Source: Streptomyces niger (GTDB taxonomy: Bacteria > Actinomycetota > Actinomycetes > Streptomycetales > Streptomycetaceae). From it: 64,000 nucleotides of DNA. The stretch lies in contig NZ_JOFQ01000001.1 in assembly GCF_000718305.1 (NCBI RefSeq), positions 558,001 through 622,000 on the forward strand. The letters are read 5' to 3'. The notes under the pieces are model-generated. The model saw nothing but the letters and a program-made list of their open reading frames with translations. It ran no database searches and had not been told where the DNA came from. The first letter of the stretch is position 1. Every line of letters begins with the position of its first letter. Below, in pieces: positions 1-6,779 of this stretch. A program made the translations under genes and the position numbers.

Positions 1-637
1 GCACCGGCAGTTCGCCGGCTGCCGGCGGCTCGCCGTCGGCGTGAGCGTCATCGACCCCGGCGACCCCGCCGTGACCGGCTTCGACCGGGTCTTCGCGCGG
101 GACGAGCCCGCCGCGGCACCTGCCGTCGACCTGGCCGCCGCGGCACCGCTGCACGCGATGCCACCCGTCGTAGGAGTGGTGCTGACGTACGGGCAGGGCG
201 AGTACGGCGAGCGGCGCCGGCACGACACGGTCGGCGGGCGGCTGACCGAGTGGCTCACCGGACTGGACTGCGCACGGGTGACCGCCGACACCCGGCTGGC
301 GATCGACGACTGGCGGCACTGCGCCACCCCGGAGCAGTTCATGGGGCTCGCCGCCCGGCTGGACGCCGTGATCACCAACCGGCTGCACGGCATGGTGCTG
401 GCGCTGCGGACCGGGACGCCCGCCCTGGTCGTCGACCCCGTACTGGGCGGCGCGAAGGTGACGGCCCAGGCGCGGGCGCTGCGCTGGCCCGCGGTCCTCC
501 CCGCTGACGACGTCACCCCGAAGGCCCTGGACCGCTGGTGGGAGTGGTGCCTCTCCCCCGCGGGCCGCGCGGCGGCCGGCCGGCGGGCCCGACTCATGGC
601 GCGGTCCCGCCCGCTCCCCGCCGACGGGGGACGGTGA
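1..637 (+). CDS. Polysaccharide pyruvyl transferase family protein (5' end cut off)
   Basis: The frame is open from the left edge (codons in phase with base 2) to TGA at 635, so only the C-terminal ~211 residues are present and the true start lies outside the window. The GTG at 41 is inside the frame and is probably not the start. The segment around bases 373-410 (ITNRLHGMVLALRTGTP) is the conserved C-terminal signature of the polysaccharide pyruvyl transferase superfamily, followed by VVDPV and a closing helical stretch. Family members transfer pyruvate ketals from PEP to cell-surface glycans or act as related glycosyltransferase-fold enzymes; the substrate cannot be told from this part. Family assignment is fairly secure, function is inferred. 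Confidence 0.75.
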   Translation, partial: HRQFAGCRRLAVGVSVIDPGDPAVTGFDRVFARDEPAAAPAVDLAAAAPLHAMPPVVGVVLTYGQGEYGERRRHDTVGGRLTEWLTGLDCARVTADTRLAIDDWRHCATPEQFMGLAARLDAVITNRLHGMVLALRTGTPALVVDPVLGGAKVTAQARALRWPAVLPADDVTPKALDRWWEWCLSPAGRAAAGRRARLMARSRPLPADGGR

Positions 638-763
638 CACCAGCGGGGCCTGCGAAGGGTCGCGCGAGACGGTGCCGGGCCGCGCGCCCCACCGCGGAAG
701 ATTACGTTCCGCGATTCCGGTAACCCGAGGAACAGGAACAGTCCACGTATACGAGGAGGAATC

Positions 764-883
764 GTGCTCAGCGCCATCGCCGACGTACTGCGGGCCATCG
801 GCGGCGCCATCGCCACCGTGGTGACGCTTCCCTTCCGCGCGCTCGCCCGGCTCTTCGGCGGCGCCTCGCGAGGCGCCCACTGA
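764..883 (+). CDS. LPFR-motif micro-protein (39 aa)
   Basis: GTG start at 764 with a strong GAGGAGG ribosome binding site 4-5 nt upstream; 39 codons to TGA. The peptide has an amphipathic or hydrophobic front half (IADVLRAIGGAIATVVTL), then the motif LPFRALARLFGG and a short Gly/Arg tail. Streptomyces genomes carry many tiny proteins of this kind, annotated as LPFR motif small proteins, with no known function. The helix could lie on or insert into the membrane. It sits 35 nt upstream of the HhH-GPD gene on the same strand, so the two may be co-transcribed. The ribosome binding site, third-position GC and the motif together make it credible despite its size. Confidence 0.75.
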   Translation: MLSAIADVLRAIGGAIATVVTLPFRALARLFGGASRGAH

Positions 884-917
884 TCCCCGCGCACCGACCC
901 GCACGAGGAGTACAGGT

Positions 918-1568
918 ATGACGGCGGAGCAGCGGAAGATCGCGCAGGCCCTGCTGACGACACACGGGCAGACGTACGCCGCGGAAGCGGGCATCAAGCT
1001 CCGCGACACCCCGCAGCCTCTGTACCAGCTGCTCGTGCTGTCCTGCCTGCTCAGCGCCCGCATCCGGGCCTCGGTGGCCGTCGCGGCGGCCCGCGAGCTG
1101 TTCGAGGCCGGCATGAAGGACGCCCGCAGGATGCGGGACGCGACCTGGCAGCAGCGGGTGGACGCCCTGGGCCGGGGCAGCTACCGCCGCTACGACGAGC
1201 GCACCGCCACGCAGCTGGGGGACGGCGCGCAGCTGCTGCTGGACGACCACGACGGAGACCTGCGGAAGCTCCGCGACGAGGCCGGCGGTGACACCGGCCG
1301 GCTGCGGGAGCTGCTGCAGAAGGTGCCGGGGCTCGGCCCGGCCGGCGCGGACATCTTCCTGCGCGAGGCCCAGGCCGTGTGGCCGGACCTCACCCCCTAC
1401 ATCGACGGCAAGGCCGTGCAGGGCGCGGAGCGGCTGGGCCTGCCGAAGGACGCCGACGCGCTGGCGCGCCTGGTGCCCGCCGACGACACCGCCGCCTTCG
1501 CCGCCGCCCTGGTGCGCGCCGCGCTGGAGAAGGACGTGGTGGAGGACGTGACGGCCGAGACCTCCTGA
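918..1568 (+). CDS. HhH-GPD base-excision DNA glycosylase-like protein
   Basis: A 216-residue protein starting at ATG 918 after GAGGAG. The fold resembles the endonuclease III/HhH-GPD superfamily: an N-terminal helical part with LSCLLSARIRASVA (aligning with the SAQ region of EndoIII) and a helix-hairpin-helix near residues 134-150 (KVPGLGPAGADIFLREAQ), followed by the acidic residue of TPYIDGKA. The lysine that makes EndoIII a glycosylase/lyase (GVGRKTA in the family) is replaced here (GLGPAGA), and there is no Cys set for a 4Fe-4S cluster. It therefore looks like a monofunctional glycosylase or a DNA-binding derivative. The gene ends at a strong hairpin facing the convergent MFS gene. Confidence 0.65.
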   Translation: MTAEQRKIAQALLTTHGQTYAAEAGIKLRDTPQPLYQLLVLSCLLSARIRASVAVAAARELFEAGMKDARRMRDATWQQRVDALGRGSYRRYDERTATQLGDGAQLLLDDHDGDLRKLRDEAGGDTGRLRELLQKVPGLGPAGADIFLREAQAVWPDLTPYIDGKAVQGAERLGLPKDADALARLVPADDTAAFAAALVRAALEKDVVEDVTAETS

Positions 1569-1601
1569 GCCCGGCAGCCGCGCCGCCGGGCTCACGGCGA
1601 A

Positions 1602-1631
1602 GGGGCCGGGACTCGTACGAGTCCCGGCCCC
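1602..1631. terminator. Bidirectional hairpin terminator between convergent genes
   Basis: A perfect 14-bp inverted repeat (GGGGCCGGGACTCG / CGAGTCCCGGCCCC) with a 2-nt centre lies between the stop of the HhH-GPD gene and the stop of the leftward MFS gene. No U-tract is needed in this GC-rich background, and the position suits termination from both sides. Confidence 0.8.
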
Positions 1632-1655
1632 TGCCGGCTTTCCGGAGTACGTCCG

Positions 1656-3194
1656 TCAGGCGGCGGTGCCGTAGGCGGCCGCGGTCGCCGGGGCCCGTAC
1701 GGTGTTCTTGCGGGTGTGCAGCAGCGCGCCCACGCCGGTCACGGCAGCGATGATCACGCCGCCGAGCACCAGCGCGCCGCGCGCGCCGGCCCACTCCATC
1801 AGCAGGCCCAGCAGCGGCGGGGCGACCAGGCCCCAGCCGGTGCTCAGGCTCCGCCAGACGCCGAGGACGCGGCCGCGCATGTGCGCCGGCGGGTCGGTCT
1901 GCAGCACGGTGGTGCCCGCGGTGTCGGACACCGACTCCACCACCGACATCGGCAGCACGAGCACCAGCAGGAAGATCAGCGAAGGCGACAGGCCCGCGAC
2001 GACCTGGAGCAGCGCTCCGGCGGCGGCCAGCGCGCCGACCAGCTTGACCGAGGGGTTGCGCAGCCGCGCGGCGAGGATCGCGCCGACGATGCCGCCGGCG
2101 GCCAGGACCGAGGAGACCGTGCCGAAGGCGCCGGCGCCCGCGCTCAGCGGACCGGTGACCAGGACGGCCAGGGTGAGCTGGTAGTTCCGGCCGAAGATCG
2201 CGCTCAGGCCGGTGATCACGGCCAGCGCGACCAGCCGGGGGCGGCGCAGGAAGAAGGCCATGCCCTCCCGGGCCGTCATGGCGGGCTCGTCGTCCGCTGC
2301 GGCGGGCCCGGCGGCCGGTCGCGGCGCCTTCTCCAGGCTCACGGCCGGCTCCGCCGCCTTCTCCGGCGCGGCCTTGCCGGCCGCGCTCAGCGCCTGGCCG
2401 ACCGGCCGCAGGAAGGGGATGACCGCGGCGACGAAGAGGAAGGAGAAGCCGTTGGCGGCGTACGCGGCTCCCGTGCCGAGGATGCCGACGGCCACACCGG
2501 CCAGCGCCGTGCCGCCGAGCCGGCCCACGCTGTGCACCAGCGAGCCGACCGCGATGGCCGAGGGCACGTCCTCGCGGCGTACGAGGTCGTTGCCGAGCAG
2601 CGCGGTCGCGGGGCCGTCGATCGTGGCGATCAGGCCGGTGACGGCGGACAGCGCCATGAGCAGCCCGTAGTTGAGCTGGTCGGTCGCGACCAGGAAGGCG
2701 GTGGTGAAGGCCACCAGCCCCAGTACGGCCTGGCTCGCCGCGGCGGTGAGCTTGCGGGGCCAGCGGTCGACGGCGGCACCGCCGAATAGGCCCATGAGCA
2801 GGCCGGGGCCGGCCTGTACGGAGAGCGACAGACCGGTGGCGGCGGCGGACCCGGTGAGCTGCAGCACCAGCAGGTTCTGCACGGTCAGCTGCATCCAGGT
2901 ACCGGCGTTGGAGACCAGGTTGGCCACCGACCACCAGCGCATGCTGCGGTAGCGCAGCGAGCGCCACGGGGCGTGGTCGCCGCTCGTGTCGCGCGTACGG
3001 CCGCGGCCGAACAGGTAGCGCAGGTTGGCGGTGTACCGGCGGACCACGGAGGGGGCGCGCTCGCCCCGTGGGTCGCCTGTGGGATCGCCCGGTTCGGCGG
3101 CGGTGTCCGCGGCGTCGGCGGTGGTCGCGCGCTCGGACGGCTGCCCGGGGTCGTGCTCGGGAGCAAGGACGGGAGAAGGCACAGCGGAAGACAC
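1656..3194 (-). CDS. MFS exporter (EntS-like MFS_3 family)
   Basis: 512 residues, GTG start at 3194. The first ~85 residues are hydrophilic and probably cytoplasmic; about 12 hydrophobic segments follow. A motif-A loop GGAAVDRWPRK lies near residues 138-148, and a long Ala/Pro/Glu-rich cytoplasmic loop (about residues 265-315) separates the two six-helix halves. The pattern fits the MFS_3 drug or siderophore exporter group and NDP-type proton-coupled efflux. No regulator is adjacent. The ribosome binding site upstream of the chosen GTG is weak, so the hydrophilic N-terminus could be shorter in reality. Substrate unknown. Confidence 0.8.
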   Translation of the reverse strand: MSSAVPSPVLAPEHDPGQPSERATTADAADTAAEPGDPTGDPRGERAPSVVRRYTANLRYLFGRGRTRDTSGDHAPWRSLRYRSMRWWSVANLVSNAGTWMQLTVQNLLVLQLTGSAAATGLSLSVQAGPGLLMGLFGGAAVDRWPRKLTAAASQAVLGLVAFTTAFLVATDQLNYGLLMALSAVTGLIATIDGPATALLGNDLVRREDVPSAIAVGSLVHSVGRLGGTALAGVAVGILGTGAAYAANGFSFLFVAAVIPFLRPVGQALSAAGKAAPEKAAEPAVSLEKAPRPAAGPAAADDEPAMTAREGMAFFLRRPRLVALAVITGLSAIFGRNYQLTLAVLVTGPLSAGAGAFGTVSSVLAAGGIVGAILAARLRNPSVKLVGALAAAGALLQVVAGLSPSLIFLLVLVLPMSVVESVSDTAGTTVLQTDPPAHMRGRVLGVWRSLSTGWGLVAPPLLGLLMEWAGARGALVLGGVIIAAVTGVGALLHTRKNTVRAPATAAAYGTAA

Positions 3195-3648
3195 TTCGTG
3201 AAGAGCCCGTCAGGCTCGGAAAGCGGCTCGGCGGGCGCGCGGGCACGACTGCGTGCGGCGGCGGGCCTTGGCTGCCGAGATCGGTCGGTGTCGGGCCGGC
3301 GGCGGGCGCGGACGGCGCGCCTCTCGGGCTCGACAAGGTTCGACTTTCACACACCGGTGCGGCCGGTGAAACGCATACGGGGTGCGATGGCCGTCACCCC
3401 ACCGCGGATCCCTTGCGCCCCAAGGGGTGTGCCGAGTGGGTGCGGATTCTCACAGCGGGCGGTGAGCCGGTGACACACGGGTACTCGCCGACAGCCCGAA
3501 GTTGCGTTTGCACGATGTGTGACGGTTCCGCAGGGTGGGGTGCAGAGGGACAGGAACGGGCACCCGTTCCGCACCGGCCGGGACGGCGGCCCGGAGAACG
3601 CACCGGCACGATCCCGGCGGAACGGCAGTCCAGGAGAGGAGAGCGGCC
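3195..3648. other. Intergenic region (454 bp) between divergent genes
   Basis: It must hold the promoters for the leftward MFS gene and the rightward DUF5709 gene. No reading frame here has Streptomyces-like third-position bias with a ribosome binding site. A small hairpin CCCTTG-CGCCC-CAAGGG lies at 3410-3426. A GGGTAC hexamer (3479-3484) resembles the -10 of stress sigma factor promoters, but no matching -35 was found at the right distance. Nothing else stands out. Confidence 0.5.
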
Positions 3649-4143
3649 ATGTCCGACGAGGCGATGGGTGACGAGGTCTACCAGCCGGCGGTCGAAGAGG
3701 GACCGGCCGAGCCCGACGACCTCGACATGCAGGACGCCCTCGACGAGCCGGACGCCGACGAGCAGCTGGAGCGGGGGTACTCCCCGCCCGAGAAGCCCCT
3801 CGGGGTGAACAAGAAGGGCACCACGGCGAACGAGCAGCGCGAGGGCGAGAGCCTGGACGACCGGCTGGCCGAGGAGGTGCCGGACGTGACGCCGCCCGAC
3901 GGCGACGGCATCGGCGACGCGCCTGACACGGACGGCGAGCCGGTGGACGACCAGGTCGGCGAGGACCGCGCCGGCCGGATCGTCGGCGGTGACCAGGGCT
4001 TCCCGGCCCGCGGCCGCAACGCCAACGACGTCGTCGCCCGGGACGTGGGCATCGACGGGGGCGCGGCGGGCGCCGAGGAGGCCGCGGTGCATGTCGTGGA
4101 CGACGAGAACGTCACCGACGACGAGTCCCCGCCGCTGCCCTGA
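3649..4143 (+). CDS. DUF5709 family acidic protein
   Basis: 164 residues from ATG 3649, chosen because GGAGAGGAG precedes it; upstream in-frame codons lack coding character. The protein is strongly acidic and hydrophilic, with the conserved EQLERGYSPPEKPLG segment near residue 40, GESLDDRLAEEVPD near 68 and a C-terminal DVGIDGGAAGAEEAAVHVV. These match the actinobacterial DUF5709 family, whose function is not known; members are small cytosolic proteins often found near stress genes. No membrane segment or catalytic motif is visible. The gene is 17 nt upstream of the MarR gene on the same strand and could be read through. Confidence 0.8.
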   Translation: MSDEAMGDEVYQPAVEEGPAEPDDLDMQDALDEPDADEQLERGYSPPEKPLGVNKKGTTANEQREGESLDDRLAEEVPDVTPPDGDGIGDAPDTDGEPVDDQVGEDRAGRIVGGDQGFPARGRNANDVVARDVGIDGGAAGAEEAAVHVVDDENVTDDESPPLP

Positions 4144-4160
4144 CACGGTAGAAAGGGGGC

Positions 4161-4676
4161 ATGACCGAGGGCGCCGGACAGGCACAGGACGATGTGGACG
4201 CGGTGACGCAGGCGGTGCTCACCGCGTCCCGGGTGCTGGTGGCCGTCTCGGCGCGCTCGCTGGCCGCCCTCGGGGAGACCGTCACGCTGCCGCAGTTCCG
4301 GCTGCTGGCCGTACTGTCCGCGCACGGGGGCGCCAAGCTGGTGACCGTCGCGGAGCTGCTGGGGGTCAATCCCTCCACCGCGCTGCGGATGATCGACCGG
4401 CTGATCGCGGCCGGTTCCGTACGGCGCGAGGTGAACCCCCACAGCCGTCGAGAAACGATTCTGCAGCTGACCGACGAAGGCCGGCGCATCGTCGCCGAGG
4501 TCACCGCGCGGCGGCATGCCGAGATCGCGGAGATCGTCGGCCGGATGCCCGCCGCCCACCGCGCCGAACTGGTGTCGGCGCTGACCGCCTTCGCCACCGC
4601 CGCCGGCGAGCCCGCGGCGCCGGCCGCCGGCCCCGACCCCTTCCCGCTCGGCTGGGCCGCCCCCGGCTCCCCCTGA
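4161..4676 (+). CDS. MarR family transcriptional regulator
   Basis: 171 residues, ATG 4161 preceded by GAAAGGGGG. A winged helix-turn-helix is clear: helix-turn-helix about residues 62-85 (VAELLGVNPSTALRMIDRLI) and a wing at 88-103 with the NPHSRR turn, flanked by N- and C-terminal helices for dimerisation. Such proteins bind palindromic operators as dimers and release on ligand binding. It is followed after 42 nt by the guanine deaminase gene on the same strand, so a role in purine-responsive control is possible but not shown. No inverted repeat was recognised upstream. Confidence 0.85.
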   Translation: MTEGAGQAQDDVDAVTQAVLTASRVLVAVSARSLAALGETVTLPQFRLLAVLSAHGGAKLVTVAELLGVNPSTALRMIDRLIAAGSVRREVNPHSRRETILQLTDEGRRIVAEVTARRHAEIAEIVGRMPAAHRAELVSALTAFATAAGEPAAPAAGPDPFPLGWAAPGSP

Positions 4677-4718
4677 CGCGCGGCCGGCCCAACCCGCCCC
4701 ACCCGGAGGTGCGCCGCC

Positions 4719-6095
4719 ATGACCACCGTCGACGCCCAGGGCGCCGCGGACGGCCCGACCGTCACCGCCGTACGCGGCCCGCTCGTCCGCATCCTCGCCG
4801 ACCCGTTCCGCGTCGGCTCCGAGGAGGCACTGAAGTACACCGCCGACGCGCTGTTGATCTGCGCCGACGGCCGCGTCACCGCCGCGGGCGAGCACGCCGC
4901 GCTGCGCCACCGGCTGCCCGCGGGCGTCACCCCCGTGCACTACCCGGACCACGTGATCGTCCCCGGGTTCGTCGACGCCCACGTGCACGGCGTGCAGACC
5001 GCCGTCATGCCGGCCTCCGGCGCCGACCTGGCGGGATGGCTGGAGCAACGCGCGTTCCCCGAGGAGGAGCGGTTCGCGGACGCCGGGTACGCCCGCGAGG
5101 CCGCCGCCGTCTTCTGCGACCAGCTGCTGCGCAACGGCACCACCACAGCGCTGGTCTTCGGTTCCGTGCACCCCGGCTCCGCCGACGCCCTGTTCGAGGC
5201 GGCCGCCCGGCGCGACCTCCGGATCGCCTGCGGCAAGGTGCTCATGGACCGCAACGCGCCCGACGCGCTGCTCGACACGGCGGACGGCGGCTACGCGGAG
5301 TCCAAGGCGCTGCTCGACCGCTGGCACGGCAAGGGGCGCGCCCGGTACGCCGGCACCCCGCGGTTCGCCCCCAGCTGCAGCCCGGCACAGCTCGAAGCGG
5401 CCGCCGCGCTGTGGCACGCGCACCCCGGCACGCTCCTGCACACCCACGTGTCGGAGACGCCGGACGAAGTGGAGTGGGCCCGCTCGCTCTTCCCCGGCCG
5501 GGCCGGCTACCTCGACATCTACGACCACTACGGGCTGCTCGGCCCGGGCGCGGTGCTCGCGCACGGGGTGCACCTCTCCCCCGCCGAACGCGACCGCTGC
5601 GCCGCCACCGGCACCGCGCTCGCCCACTGCCCCGGCTCCAACCTCGCGCTCGGCAGCGGCCTGTTCCCCGCGCGCGAGACCGCCGGCGCCCCGCGCCCGG
5701 TCACCGTCGGCCTCGGCACCGACGTCGGTGCGGGCCCCACCTTCTCGATGCTGTCGACGGTGTACGAGGCGTACCGGGTGGCCGCGATGTGCGGCGCCCC
5801 GATCGACATCGTGCAGGCGTACCACCTCGCCACCCGCGGCGGCGCGGCGGCGCTCGGCCTCGCGGACACCGTCGGCTCCCTCGCGCCCGGCCAGGAGGCG
5901 GACTTCGCGGTGCTCGACCCGCGGGCCACGCCGCTGCTGGCCCGTCGCGCCGCGCGTGCGGAGGACATCGAGGAGCTGCTGCTCGTGCTCGCGGCGCTGG
6001 GCGACGACCGCGCGGTGCGCGCCACGTACGTCGCGGGGCGGCTCGCGCACGACCGGGACACGGCGCCGGCCGGCGGGAACGGGTGCGACCCGTAG
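4719..6095 (+). CDS. guaD: Guanine deaminase (amidohydrolase superfamily)
   Basis: 458 residues, ATG 4719 after GGAGGTG. It catalyses hydrolytic deamination of guanine to xanthine and ammonia in purine salvage and breakdown. The guanine-deaminase signature is present: metal ligands in PGFVDAHVHG (residues 82-91), then GWLEQRAFPEEERFAD (106-121), RFAPSCSPAQL, HTHVSETPDEVEWA, LAHGVHLS, the cysteine of LAHCPGSNLALGSG and the metal aspartate of GLGTDVGAGPTFSML. These distinguish it from cytosine or hydroxyatrazine deaminases. It lacks other purine genes nearby but follows a MarR regulator. Length agrees with bacterial GuaD (about 440-460). Confidence 0.88.
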   Translation: MTTVDAQGAADGPTVTAVRGPLVRILADPFRVGSEEALKYTADALLICADGRVTAAGEHAALRHRLPAGVTPVHYPDHVIVPGFVDAHVHGVQTAVMPASGADLAGWLEQRAFPEEERFADAGYAREAAAVFCDQLLRNGTTTALVFGSVHPGSADALFEAAARRDLRIACGKVLMDRNAPDALLDTADGGYAESKALLDRWHGKGRARYAGTPRFAPSCSPAQLEAAAALWHAHPGTLLHTHVSETPDEVEWARSLFPGRAGYLDIYDHYGLLGPGAVLAHGVHLSPAERDRCAATGTALAHCPGSNLALGSGLFPARETAGAPRPVTVGLGTDVGAGPTFSMLSTVYEAYRVAAMCGAPIDIVQAYHLATRGGAAALGLADTVGSLAPGQEADFAVLDPRATPLLARRAARAEDIEELLLVLAALGDDRAVRATYVAGRLAHDRDTAPAGGNGCDP

Positions 6096-6125
6096 GGCCG
6101 ATGCGGGGGTTCACCCGATGGTCCG

Positions 6126-6341
6126 GTCGGCGGGATCGACCTCACGCCGGAGCGCCCGCAGGACGTACGGGCCGAGACCTCCAACGGTGCCATCACGCTC
6201 ACCGTGCCGGCCGCGCGGTACGACGTCTCCGCGCGGACCAGCAATGGCGACAAGCGCATCGGGGTGTCCGCCGCCCCGGACGGCCGGTACCGGCTCGGCC
6301 TGACGACGAGCAACGGGTCGATCACGGTCGACCGCTCCTGG
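6126..6341 (+). pseudogene. Remnant of a DUF4097 beta-strand repeat protein
   Basis: One frame just after guaD reads DVRAETSNGAITLTVPAA, then RYDVSARTSNGDKRIGV, then YRLGLTTSNGSITVDRSW, the repeated SNG-containing beta-strand units typical of the C-terminal half of DUF4097 proteins. There is no ATG, GTG or TTG start for it: the frame opens only at the guaD stop codon (6093). No normal stop follows at the expected place, and the frame runs on antisense into the next gene. It therefore looks like the 3' fragment of a gene whose front was deleted, perhaps when guaD was inserted. Functional expression is unlikely. Confidence 0.65.
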
Positions 6342-6377
6342 CGCGCCGCGCGTACCCGGCCCGGCGGGGCCGGCGGG

Positions 6378-6710
6378 TCAGCGGCCGAGGGCCTTGGCCA
6401 GCTCGTCCTTGTTCATCGAGGAACGGCCGTCGATGTTCTTCTTCTTGGCCTCGTTGTAGAGCTGCTCCTTCGTCGGGCCGTGCGAGCCGACGCGGTTGCC
6501 CGAGCGCTGGCCGCCGCGCTGCGGCGCGGACTTCCGGTCCTGGGTGGAGGACTTGCTCGCCGTCTTCGACTCGCCGCTGCGGGCCCGCTCCTTGTTGACG
6601 GTGCGCGCGGCGATCTCCTTCGCCCGGCCGGTGGAGGTGCCGCGCTTCTGGGCGCCCTCCTTGATGTGCTCGTACTGGCGCTCGCGCTTGCTGCTGGAAC
6701 CTCGCGGCAT
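6378..6710 (-). CDS. Small basic protein with C-terminal SAP/Rho_N-like motif (often annotated plasmid stabilization protein)
   Basis: 110 residues. ATG at 6710 is chosen because GAGGAGACCTGAG precedes it; an upstream in-frame ATG at 6776 has no such support. The N-terminal half is a charged helix (KRERQYEHIKEGAQKRG, then ARTVNKERARSG). The C-terminus, TKEQLYNEAKKKNIDGRSSMN followed by KDELAKALGR, resembles the helix-extended-helix of SAP or Rho N-terminal domains that touch nucleic acid. It is about 85% identical to the protein at 44688-45020, and its tail matches the tail of Ku in this window. Databases often call this family plasmid stabilization protein, but nothing here indicates a plasmid. 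Last gene of the leftward series. Confidence 0.75.
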   Translation of the reverse strand: MPRGSSSKRERQYEHIKEGAQKRGTSTGRAKEIAARTVNKERARSGESKTASKSSTQDRKSAPQRGGQRSGNRVGSHGPTKEQLYNEAKKKNIDGRSSMNKDELAKALGR

Positions 6711-6779
6711 CTCAGGTCTCCTCGTGGTCGGCCCCGGCCCGCCGGGAGTGCGGACCGGTGGCACCTTCCACTCCACCCC

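Noticed and set aside
3678..6050. Long minus-strand frame opposite the DUF5709, MarR and guaD genes
   Set aside because: The plus-strand genes have clear families and starts; the reverse frame is Gly/Arg/Glu-rich filler.
6378..6710. Plasmid partition or toxin-antitoxin function suggested by the family's database name
   Set aside because: No plasmid replication, partition or toxin gene is nearby and the sequence shows only charged helices and a SAP/Rho_N-like tail.
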